The notes under the pieces were generated by a model. The model was not told the origin of the DNA and made no database searches. It saw only the letters and a program-made list of their open reading frames with translations. 7,176 nt of DNA. Source: Rhizobium sp. (lineage in GTDB: Bacteria; Pseudomonadota; Alphaproteobacteria; Rhizobiales; Rhizobiaceae). Positions 1 through 5,239 of the stretch are shown one piece after another (the first letter of the stretch is position 1; the number at the start of each line of letters is the position of its first letter). The position numbers were made by a program, and so were the translations under genes. The stretch is taken from NCBI GenBank assembly GCA_003527225.1, contig DPXQ01000088.1:1-7176 (forward strand), in the 5' to 3' direction.

Positions 1-1164
1 ATGGTCCAAGACCATTGTGAGCGCCATGATTATGAGGCCGCGCGCCGGCGCCAATATACCGCCGTTGTCCTCCACTTTGGCTATTGGCTGGCCGCCCGTA
101 ATGTCGCCATGGGCCGCTTTAGCACCGATCACATCGAGGCGTTCCTTGCTGCGCACCAGAATGGCTGCTCCTGCTTCTGGAAAATGCGCACGGGGGTGAA
201 GGCGATGCGATACGCTTTGAATCTCGCGGTGAGAATGAGGGCGCTGCGCCTGATCCCACCCACGACCCTGTCGGCGATTGATCGCGAAGTCCTGGCATTC
301 GACGCCATGCTCGCGGGAGTTTGGGGTTTGTCCGAGGCTTCACGCCGCAAGCATAGCAATATCGTCCGGCGGCTTCTCGTTGGCAGTATAAGAGACGGCC
401 GTGTCGATATGGCCGACCTGACCCCCTTGCACATCCGACAGTTCGTGCTCGGCGGGAGCAGATGGAAGCCTGCCACCATTCGTAGCTATGCGGGCTCGGT
501 CAGATGCTATCTGCGATATCGAACGCTGGTGGGCGATGACGTTCGTCGCTTGAAGAGAGCCATACCAGCGCCGGCGATGAGAAGCCCGACCAAACTTCAA
601 ACAGGCTTCAGTCCGGCGGAGCTGGAGCAATTGTTGGAGGTCTCGGCGGAAATCGGCCAAACCCGAAAAAGAGTTCATGCCATCGTAAGATGTCTGGCCG
701 ACCTGGGAATGCGGTCAATTGAGATAACTCGCCTGACGCTCGATGACATCGACTGGGAGAAAGGGCTGATCCGGGTGCCATCCACCAAGTCACGCCGGTC
801 TGACCCTATGCCGCTCCCATTCGCGACCGGTGAAGCGATCGCCGACTATCTCGTCCACGAGAGGCAAGCCACGCAACACAGGGAAGTCTTCGTCCGGCAT
901 GTAGCGCCTATCGGAGAGCCGATCACCCCGCGCGCGGTGCAGCGATCGGTGTATGCGGTTTACGAGCGGTTGGGCTGGGACTGTACCAGAATCCATATCT
1001 TCCGCCACACGATTGCGAGCCGCCTGGTCAACGGCGCCGTGCCGATGAAGCAGGTTGCGGACGTGATGCGGCACAGGAGCGTGGTGACAACGGCGGGCTA
1101 TGCTCGCGTGGATCAAAACAGGCTGGCGGCCGTGGCCCTGCCGTGGCCGGGAGCGCGGGCATGA
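1..1164 (+). CDS. ritA: Tyrosine recombinase, first gene of the trio (RitA-like)
   Basis: Site-specific recombinase of the phage-integrase superfamily, which cuts and rejoins DNA through a covalent 3'-phosphotyrosine intermediate. The 387 visible residues divide into an N-terminal DNA-binding (SAM-like) part of about 200 residues and a C-terminal catalytic domain. The catalytic set is complete: R238 (in GMRSIE), K263 as the likely beta-hairpin lysine (STKSRR), H332 and R335 (HIFRH), H358 (MRHRS) and nucleophile Y367 (TTAGYARVD), nine residues after H358 as usual. A Cys pair (GCSC, about residues 55-58) in the N-terminal part recalls a cysteine-bearing stretch in related first-gene recombinases. 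The ATG at base 1 is only the first codon available; the frame could be open upstream, so the true start may lie outside the window. The stop overlaps the next gene's start as ATGA, which suggests coupled translation. The family call is firm; the RitA label depends on the three-gene context. Confidence 0.86.
   Translation: MVQDHCERHDYEAARRRQYTAVVLHFGYWLAARNVAMGRFSTDHIEAFLAAHQNGCSCFWKMRTGVKAMRYALNLAVRMRALRLIPPTTLSAIDREVLAFDAMLAGVWGLSEASRRKHSNIVRRLLVGSIRDGRVDMADLTPLHIRQFVLGGSRWKPATIRSYAGSVRCYLRYRTLVGDDVRRLKRAIPAPAMRSPTKLQTGFSPAELEQLLEVSAEIGQTRKRVHAIVRCLADLGMRSIEITRLTLDDIDWEKGLIRVPSTKSRRSDPMPLPFATGEAIADYLVHERQATQHREVFVRHVAPIGEPITPRAVQRSVYAVYERLGWDCTRIHIFRHTIASRLVNGAVPMKQVADVMRHRSVVTTAGYARVDQNRLAAVALPWPGARA
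1149..1153 (+). promoter_or_regulatory. Ribosome binding site deciding the start of the second recombinase
   Basis: GGGAG lies 7 nt before the ATG at 1161, inside the end of the first recombinase gene. It favours the 1161 start, which gives an ATGA overlap, over the in-frame GTG at 1143 and the later ATG at 1179, neither of which has a comparable site at good spacing. Confidence 0.5.
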
Positions 1165-2123
1165 CTGGATCAACAACGATGCTGTCTCGCGCCGAGACCT
1201 ACCTCGCTTACCGCCGAAACCTTGGCTTCAAGCTGAAAACTGCGGGGAGGCAGATCATCTCCTTTGCCCGGTATGCCGACGACAGAGGACACGAAGGCAC
1301 CCTCTCTCCCGATATCGCGCTCCGCTGGGCAAAGGCCAACGCGACTATTGCCGACCCCTTCACCTGGGCAAAACGCCTGGAGGTGTTGAGGCCATTCGCC
1401 ACCTTTCTCGCGGCAGAGTACGGCGAAACCACTTTCCCAGCCACCAACCCCTTCGGTCGCACGAAACGTCGGCTTGCCCCGCATATCTTCACTATCGAAG
1501 AGATCACGGCCATCATCGCCGAGGCGCATCATATTCGCCGTGTTCAGGCCGCCGGGACGCTGATGATGCCCGCCCTGGTCGGGCTGCTGGCTGCGACCGG
1601 CCTGCGGATATCAGAAGCGCTCAGTCTCCAGCTCCGCGATCTGGATCTTGAAGCGGCGCAGATTTTAGTCCGCGAAGCGAAATATGGACGTCAGCGCCTT
1701 GTCGCCCTCCACCCGACCTCCGTTGCCGCGCTCGAACACTTTCTTGATCGACGAAAACCGATATTCCCATCCAGCCCCGCCGATCCGGTCTTCATGAGCG
1801 AGCTGTCCGGCAACATGCTGACCTACATGAACGCCTGGCATGCCTGGTTCCGGATTACTCAGAGATTGGGCATCCGACCGCGCGGTGGCCATCCGTTCGT
1901 GCGCATCCATGACCTTCGCCACAGCTTCATATGTCGCCGGCTTATCCTCTGGCAGCAGAGTGGAGCCGAGATCGATGCCGCGATGATGATGTTGTCCACC
2001 TATGTCGGGCACGTCAATTTACGCGATACCTATTGGTATATCGAGAGTGTGCCCGAGCTCATGGCGATTGCCGGCAATCGCTTCGAAGATGCGGCTATCG
2101 TCGGAGGCGACCTTGATGACTGA
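1161..2123 (+). CDS. ritB: Tyrosine recombinase, second gene of the trio (RitB-like)
   Basis: A 320-residue phage-integrase-family recombinase, shorter than the first because its N-terminal DNA-binding region is compact (about residues 1-110, beginning with the SRAETYLAYRRNLG stretch). The catalytic domain shows R149 (GLRISEAL), K174 (EAKYGRQR), H250 and R253 (HDLRH), H284 (YVGHVNL) and nucleophile Y293 in TYWYIE, again nine residues after the second His. The end of the protein (PELMAIAGNRFE) follows the pattern I know from second-position recombinases of trio elements. The start at 1161 overlaps the preceding stop by 4 bp, and the end overlaps the next gene by 8 bp, so the three are probably made from one transcript at linked levels. 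In-frame alternatives at GTG 1143 and ATG 1179 would change the length by only six residues each way. No truncation or frameshift is seen. Confidence 0.88.
   Translation: MTGSTTMLSRAETYLAYRRNLGFKLKTAGRQIISFARYADDRGHEGTLSPDIALRWAKANATIADPFTWAKRLEVLRPFATFLAAEYGETTFPATNPFGRTKRRLAPHIFTIEEITAIIAEAHHIRRVQAAGTLMMPALVGLLAATGLRISEALSLQLRDLDLEAAQILVREAKYGRQRLVALHPTSVAALEHFLDRRKPIFPSSPADPVFMSELSGNMLTYMNAWHAWFRITQRLGIRPRGGHPFVRIHDLRHSFICRRLILWQQSGAEIDAAMMMLSTYVGHVNLRDTYWYIESVPELMAIAGNRFEDAAIVGGDLDD
2103..2107 (+). promoter_or_regulatory. Strong ribosome binding site for the third recombinase
   Basis: GGAGG sits 8 nt before the ATG at 2116 and inside the end of the second recombinase gene. It supports the 2116 start. 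The frame is open upstream as far as an alternative start at 2002, but that would overlap the second gene by more than 120 bp and has no equally good site. Confidence 0.7.
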
Positions 2124-3120
2124 CACCGCGCCTTCCTTTCCAACCCTGCTGCAGCGCTTCTTCGTGGATCATCTGCGCCAGCAACGAGCGGTGAGCCCCT
2201 GCACGGTCGCGGCCTATCGGGATACGTTCAAGCTCCTGCTGGCCTTCGCGGAGAAGCGGATCGGGAAATCCCCGACCGACGTGACCTTGCCCGACCTCAA
2301 CGCCGACCTAATCCTGGCCTTCTTGGACCACCTTGAGCGTGAACGGGCCAATAGCGTCAGGAGCAGAAACGCCCGGCTCTCCGCCATCCGCGTATTCCTC
2401 AAATATGCCGCACACGAGGATCTAACCGCCTTGGCGGTGATTGAGCGCAGCCTCGCCGTCCCGCAGAAGCGGCACGATAAGCCTGTGCTCGGCTATCTCA
2501 CCCGGCCCGAAGTTCACGCGATCATCAATGCACCTGATCCAAAAACCTGGGCCGGACGCCGGGACCGAGCGCTGTTCGCGTTTCTCTACAACACCGGCGC
2601 CCGCGTGTCCGAGGCCATCGACCTTCAGGTCGGCAGTGTCATTCTGGAGACTGCACCGGTCGTGCACCTGCATGGGAAGGGACGGAAGCGCCGAAGCGTG
2701 CCGCTTTGGACTGAAACCGCACGTTCGCTGAAGCGATGGATGCAAGATCTCCGTGATCGTCGGCCGGACGCGTATCTCTTTCCCAATAGTTCTGGCGGTC
2801 GGCTATCCCGCTCCAGCGTAAGGCAACGCCTCGACCTCGCCGTTGAAGCTGCGGGCCGGGAAGTCCCGTCGGTCATGGCGAAAGCGATATCGCCACATAC
2901 CTTCCGGCATACGACCGCAATGCACCTGCTGCAGTCCGGCGTCGACCTCACCGTGATCGCGCTTTGGCTCGGGCACGAGGATACAAGCACAACGCATATC
3001 TATATGGAGGCCGATCTTGCAATGAAGGAGGTGGCACTCAGCCGACTTCAGCCGGTCACCGCGACTGGCGTACGCTATCGGCCGCCTGACAAACTCATGC
3101 ACTTCCTGCAATCGCTCTGA
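2116..3120 (+). CDS. ritC: Tyrosine recombinase, third gene of the trio (RitC-like, XerC/D-type)
   Basis: A 334-residue phage-integrase-family recombinase resembling XerC/XerD in layout. An N-terminal core-binding (SAM-like) domain spans about residues 8-110 (LLQRFFVDHLRQQRAVSP, then RNARLSAIRVFLKYAA), followed by the catalytic domain. Catalytic residues are R163 (TGARVSE), K188 (HGKGRKRR), H261 and R264 (HTFRHT), H287 (LGHEDTST) and nucleophile Y296 (HIYMEAD). A tail of about 38 residues after the tyrosine contains YRPPDKLMHFLQSL, a pattern I recognise from the third recombinase of such trios. The start is set by the GGAGG site 8 nt upstream and gives an 8-bp overlap with the second gene. 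A hairpin-forming inverted repeat begins about 20 nt after the stop. The protein looks complete. A lone Xer-type chromosome-dimer resolvase is unlikely given the trio context. Confidence 0.9.
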   Translation: MTDTAPSFPTLLQRFFVDHLRQQRAVSPCTVAAYRDTFKLLLAFAEKRIGKSPTDVTLPDLNADLILAFLDHLERERANSVRSRNARLSAIRVFLKYAAHEDLTALAVIERSLAVPQKRHDKPVLGYLTRPEVHAIINAPDPKTWAGRRDRALFAFLYNTGARVSEAIDLQVGSVILETAPVVHLHGKGRKRRSVPLWTETARSLKRWMQDLRDRRPDAYLFPNSSGGRLSRSSVRQRLDLAVEAAGREVPSVMAKAISPHTFRHTTAMHLLQSGVDLTVIALWLGHEDTSTTHIYMEADLAMKEVALSRLQPVTATGVRYRPPDKLMHFLQSL

Positions 3121-3141
3121 TTATGTGCTGCTTGTCTGCCG

Positions 3142-3169
3142 GCAGCCGCCCGCTCGTCCGGGCGGCTGC
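3142..3169 (+). repeat. GC-rich hairpin after the third recombinase (11-bp perfect stem, 6-nt loop)
   Basis: GCAGCCGCCCG at 3142-3152 is exactly complementary to CGGGCGGCTGC at 3159-3169, with the loop CTCGTC. It begins 22 bases after the recombinase stop codon, where a transcription terminator would be expected. No T-run follows on either strand, so it is not a canonical intrinsic terminator. It could stabilise the 3' end of the mRNA, aid termination, or belong to the element's terminal structure. Confidence 0.75.
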
Positions 3170-3199
3170 TCGCGAGCTGAGCATAATCCAGAACGGCGC

Positions 3200-3239
3200 A
3201 TATTCATGCTTATGCGGAGGTCCGCATAAGCATGAATAT
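3200..3239. repeat. Perfect 19-2-19 inverted repeat, candidate recombination site / element end
   Basis: The arm ATATTCATGCTTATGCGGA (3200-3218) and its exact reverse complement (3221-3239) flank the 2-bp spacer GG. Symmetry stops abruptly on both sides (C at 3199 against T at 3240). A perfect 19-bp match is far beyond chance for a short non-coding stretch. Two inverted arms around a short centre are the shape of a tyrosine recombinase core site, and the position just beyond the trio fits the right terminus of the element. That role is inferred. A terminator is less likely, as the stem is followed only by AATATTT-like sequence before its own end, although some bidirectional terminator function is possible. 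Confidence 0.8.
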
Positions 3240-3246
3240 TTCCCGC

Positions 3247-3267
3247 GCGGGTCTCATTGAGACCCGC
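3247..3267. repeat. Perfect 10-1-10 inverted repeat, candidate operator or hairpin
   Basis: GCGGGTCTCA at 3247-3256 is exactly complementary to TGAGACCCGC at 3258-3267 around a single central T. As DNA it has the form of a dimeric regulator operator; as RNA it gives a 9-bp stem with a 3-nt loop. It starts 8 bp after the larger palindrome and lies about 175 bp upstream of the Toprim gene start. It could be part of the recombinase end, an operator for the downstream genes, or the remnant of an insertion target. No T-run follows, so an intrinsic terminator is not supported. Confidence 0.7.
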
Positions 3268-3319
3268 ATGTCCCTGCCGCTGGCGACCTGTTGGCCGCAA
3301 GGGAAGCTCCGCCGCGGCC

Positions 3320-3335
3320 GGTGCAAATCTGCACC
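3320..3335. promoter_or_regulatory. Inverted repeat GGTGCA-N4-TGCACC, candidate regulator binding site
   Basis: Six-base arms flank AATC, giving a 16-bp dyad about 105 bp before the proposed start of the Toprim gene. The size and spacing fit a dimeric repressor or activator site controlling the downstream genes. No regulator gene is present in the window, and a 6-bp arm is short enough for chance to remain possible. Confidence 0.35.
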
Positions 3336-3440
3336 TTGATTGCCGCGCCCTTGCCCCCTCCATTCTTCGCGGCGGAAACGAGGATGGCCGCAGGTATGCG
3401 GATTGGAAAAGAAGGGCGATCGACAAGTGATCGGAAAACA

Positions 3441-4478
3441 ATGAAGAGAGAAGAGTTGGAGGCGCTGCGCGCCAAGGTCAGTTGCGAGGCCGTACTGGAG
3501 CAGGCCGGTTACGAAATCGATCTAAAAGAGAGCACGCGACGCGCCGTCAAATACCGGCGTGGCGGCAACATCGTCATTGTCACGCATGACGGACGCGGCT
3601 GGTTCGATCCACTTAGCGACGAGAAAGGCGATGTCTTCGGCCTTGCCATGTTCCTGGAGGGAATTCCATTCCCGTCCGCAACGGAAGCGGTCGCGTCACT
3701 TGTCGGGTATCAACTTTCCCGGCCGGAATGGAGGTCCTCGCGGTCTTGCGTGCCGCCGGAAGACATTGTCGACCGCTGGCGCAGCCGGCCCACGCCTTCG
3801 CCCGGATCCGGTGCCTGGCGCTATCTGTGCTGGGCGCGCTGGATCCCGACGGCCATCGCCGGGCAGGCGGTTCGAGAGGGTGTCCTGCGGGAAGGACCCT
3901 TCGGCAGTATGTGGGCAGCCCATGTCGATAGCGAGGGTCGCGTCGTCGGCTGGGAAGAGCGCGGTCCCGACTGGCGTGGCTTTGCCACCGGGGGTTCGAA
4001 GGTTCTCTTCCGTTTTGGACCAAGCGATGCCTCTCGTCTCTGCGTCACAGAAGCCGCGATTGACGCGATGAGCCTTGCGGCACTCGAAGGTCCGCGCGAG
4101 CAAACTCGCTATCTCAGCACTGGCGGCGGGTGGTCTCCGGCGACAGATGCGGCGCTTGCCGAACTTGCTGTGCGGCCGGGACTGATACTGGTCGCGGCCA
4201 CGGATGCCAATTCCCAAGGGGATGTCTATGCAGAACGATTGCGGGCGCTCGCCGAGGCGTCCGGCTGCGACTGGCAGCGGCTCCGTCCGCCGGCGGAGGA
4301 TTGGAACGAGGTTCTCCAAAACAGGGAGAGGGAAAAACGAGAAAGGAAGACCGAAGGGAATAACGAGGCCTGCCGCATGCGCGCCGGCCGCATCAAGGGA
4401 GGCTCCGCCCGGCATGCGCCGGCCCTTGACTCGGCCGGACACGGACGCAGCAACGCGGGAGGGGTCATGAAGGACTGA
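3441..4478 (+). CDS. DUF3991 and Toprim domain-containing protein
   Basis: A 345-residue cytoplasmic protein matching the DUF3991/Toprim proteins common on alphaproteobacterial plasmids and islands. Toprim folds occur in primases, topoisomerases and nucleases, but the activity of this subgroup is not established. The N-terminal third (VSCEAVLEQAGYEIDLKEST, then GRGWFDPLSDEKGDVFGLA) resembles the front part of plasmid primase-like proteins. A DUF3991 region covers about 110-200 (AWRYL, GSMWAAHVD, GWEERGPDWRGFATGG). The Toprim region has acidic E204 (VTEAAIDAMS) and D255 in ATDANSQGD; the second acidic position reads D-A-N, not the classical D-x-D. After EDWNEVLQ (286-293) comes a charged tail of about 50 residues (REREKRERK), probably poorly conserved. 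The ATG at 3441 is chosen because the family begins MKxxELExLR. Its ribosome site is weak (GGA at 3433), and ATGs at 3384 and 3396 or a TTG at 3291 are in frame. The gene heads a likely three-gene unit. Confidence 0.82.
   Translation: MKREELEALRAKVSCEAVLEQAGYEIDLKESTRRAVKYRRGGNIVIVTHDGRGWFDPLSDEKGDVFGLAMFLEGIPFPSATEAVASLVGYQLSRPEWRSSRSCVPPEDIVDRWRSRPTPSPGSGAWRYLCWARWIPTAIAGQAVREGVLREGPFGSMWAAHVDSEGRVVGWEERGPDWRGFATGGSKVLFRFGPSDASRLCVTEAAIDAMSLAALEGPREQTRYLSTGGGWSPATDAALAELAVRPGLILVAATDANSQGDVYAERLRALAEASGCDWQRLRPPAEDWNEVLQNREREKRERKTEGNNEACRMRAGRIKGGSARHAPALDSAGHGRSNAGGVMKD
4375..4424 (+). repeat. Short imperfect direct repeat inside the 3' end of the Toprim gene
   Basis: GCATGCGCGCCGGCC (4375-4389) recurs as GCATGCGCCGGCC (4412-4424), differing by a 2-bp deletion. 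Between them, CAAGGG (4393-4398) and CCCTTG (4423-4428) are also inverted. The repeat lies in the part encoding the variable C-terminal tail, and slippage there may explain why the tail diverges. Confidence 0.4.
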
Positions 4479-4527
4479 AGAGAATGGCGAGGTCGAAACG
4501 ACTTGTGCTGCCTCGGTCCAAACCCCC

Positions 4528-4534
4528 GAAAGGA
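4528..4534 (+). promoter_or_regulatory. Ribosome binding site of the DUF1419 gene
   Basis: GAAAGGA ends 8 nt before the ATG at 4543 and supports that start. It lies in the 64-bp gap after the Toprim gene, which contains no sign of a terminator, so co-transcription is likely. Confidence 0.6.
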
Positions 4535-4542
4535 TCAAGCTG

Positions 4543-5148
4543 ATGACCTCGATAGCCCTTCCCCGCAAAATCTTTCAAGGAGCGGCCAAGCGTGCCGACA
4601 TGTTCCGGATGTTCGACAGGCACGCGATGCGCCCCGACCGCTTTGCTGGCGACCAGTCTGCCGTCTATTCCGGCGAATGGTTCGAGATCGATGAAACCTC
4701 CTACTCTTACATGCTCGACATTCTGCCGCCGCTCTGGATGCGCGGGCCGATCTTTGCGATGCGGGAGTTCATGACCGGATCGGTGACCTCGGTGTTTTAT
4801 GCGATCCGGATCGATGAAGCGGTCCGCTACTTTCACACCTACTGCGACCTCTCGGACCCGGACTCTGTGGAGGCGATGCGGATCGCTATCATTGACCGCG
4901 AAACCCGACCAGTCCGGGCCATGAGCCGCCAAGAACGGCTCGAGCATATATGGAGCACGACCACCGACGACTATCGAGGCTATACCGGCGAGCGTTGGCC
5001 CAAGCCCATGCAAGGCCATCGTACGGTGATGCTCTATGGTGGCTGTGAAGGCACGTTCCTGAAGTTGCTCGACACGCTCTCCGACGACGAGATCGCGGCA
5101 AAGCTGCCGGTCCATCTGCGTCACCTCCCCGCATCGCTGGCCGCCTGA
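4543..5148 (+). CDS. DUF1419 domain-containing protein
   Basis: A 201-residue protein that I recognise as DUF1419, a family of unknown function found mainly on plasmids and islands of rhizobia, sphingomonads and relatives. Marker stretches are FRMFDRHAMRPDRFAGD (near the N-terminus), MLDILPPLWMRG from residue 57, REFMTGSVTSVFYAIRID, YFHTYCDL (96-103), PVRAMSRQERLEHIWSTT (123-140), DYRGYTGERW (143-152) and the C-terminal LPVHLRHLP. There is no signal peptide or membrane segment, so it is probably cytoplasmic. The many aromatic, His and Asp residues are typical of the family, but no catalytic motif can be named. It lies between the Toprim gene and the methylase gene, an order I associate with other accessory elements; a shared role in DNA transfer or protection is an inference. 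The length looks complete. Confidence 0.85.
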   Translation: MTSIALPRKIFQGAAKRADMFRMFDRHAMRPDRFAGDQSAVYSGEWFEIDETSYSYMLDILPPLWMRGPIFAMREFMTGSVTSVFYAIRIDEAVRYFHTYCDLSDPDSVEAMRIAIIDRETRPVRAMSRQERLEHIWSTTTDDYRGYTGERWPKPMQGHRTVMLYGGCEGTFLKLLDTLSDDEIAAKLPVHLRHLPASLAA

Positions 5149-5225
5149 GCCAGATCATCATTCGCAAACTCCGCGCCGAAAGCGGCCTTCTCGGTGGCCG
5201 GGCGACGGCGCGCGCCCTCAATCAA

Positions 5226-5231
5226 AAGGAG
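5226..5231 (+). promoter_or_regulatory. Ribosome binding site of the large methylase/helicase gene
   Basis: AAGGAG lies 8 nt before the ATG at 5240 and fixes that start. The preceding 91-bp gap (5149-5239) shows no hairpin followed by a T-run, which agrees with read-through from the DUF1419 gene. Confidence 0.75.
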
Positions 5232-5239
5232 CTTTTCTC

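Larger units (their letters stand above)
1..3240 (+). mobile_element. Recombinase-in-trio (RIT) element, left end not in window
   Basis: Three different tyrosine recombinase genes follow one another in the same direction with overlapping ends. This is the defining layout of RIT elements, in which three unlike recombinases move as one unit bounded by inverted or palindromic repeats. What is seen: three intact catalytic sets, overlaps of 4 and 8 bp that imply translational coupling, and a perfect 19-2-19 palindrome about 80 bp after the last stop codon. The right boundary is placed at that palindrome by inference. No matching left-end repeat can be checked because the window opens at or inside the first recombinase gene. 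There are no cargo genes between the recombinases. The alternative is a Tn554-like tnpA/tnpB/tnpC set, but the third gene here is a full recombinase rather than a short accessory protein, which favours RIT. Confidence 0.75.
3121..3440. other. Non-coding, palindrome-rich junction between recombinase trio and plasmid/island gene block
   Basis: This 320-bp stretch contains no convincing gene. Frames run through it, including one open from a TTG at 3291 into the downstream Toprim gene, but they lack coding character here. It holds at least four inverted repeats (annotated separately), a 10-bp self-complementary GCTCGCGAGC at 3168-3177, and several TTATG/CATAA boxes in alternating orientation. It probably contains the right end of the recombinase element, the remaining target DNA, and the control region for the genes that follow. 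No promoter with recognisable -35 and -10 boxes could be assigned. Confidence 0.7.

Noticed and set aside
1100..1651. 183-codon + strand frame overlapping the first and second recombinase genes
   Set aside because: It is out of frame with both recombinases, which have complete catalytic motifs; its Arg/Pro/His-rich translation looks non-coding.
2002..2115. Longer version of the third recombinase starting at 2002
   Set aside because: It would overlap the second recombinase by over 120 bp. The added residues are a shadow of that gene, and the ATG at 2116 has a near-ideal GGAGG site.
3142..3169. Intrinsic (Rho-independent) terminator
   Set aside because: The stem is strong but there is no T-run after it on either strand, so it is recorded only as a hairpin-forming repeat.
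3121..3290. CRISPR array or tandem repeat array, because of the many repeats close together
   Set aside because: The repeats are different inverted repeats, not copies of one direct repeat separated by equal spacers.
3291..3440. N-terminal extension of the Toprim protein from the TTG at 3291
   Set aside because: The extra 50 residues (Pro/Ala/Arg-rich) do not fit the family's N-terminus and would be read through the candidate operator; the ATG at 3441 gives the expected MKREELEALR start.
3696..4568. 290-codon open frame on the - strand opposite the Toprim gene
   Set aside because: It is a shadow of the DUF3991/Toprim gene; the composition is Arg/Pro/Ala-rich and no domain is visible.
4465..5124. 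219-codon open frame on the - strand opposite the DUF1419 gene
   Set aside because: The + strand frame matches DUF1419 along its whole length and has a good ribosome site; the antisense frame has no recognisable features.
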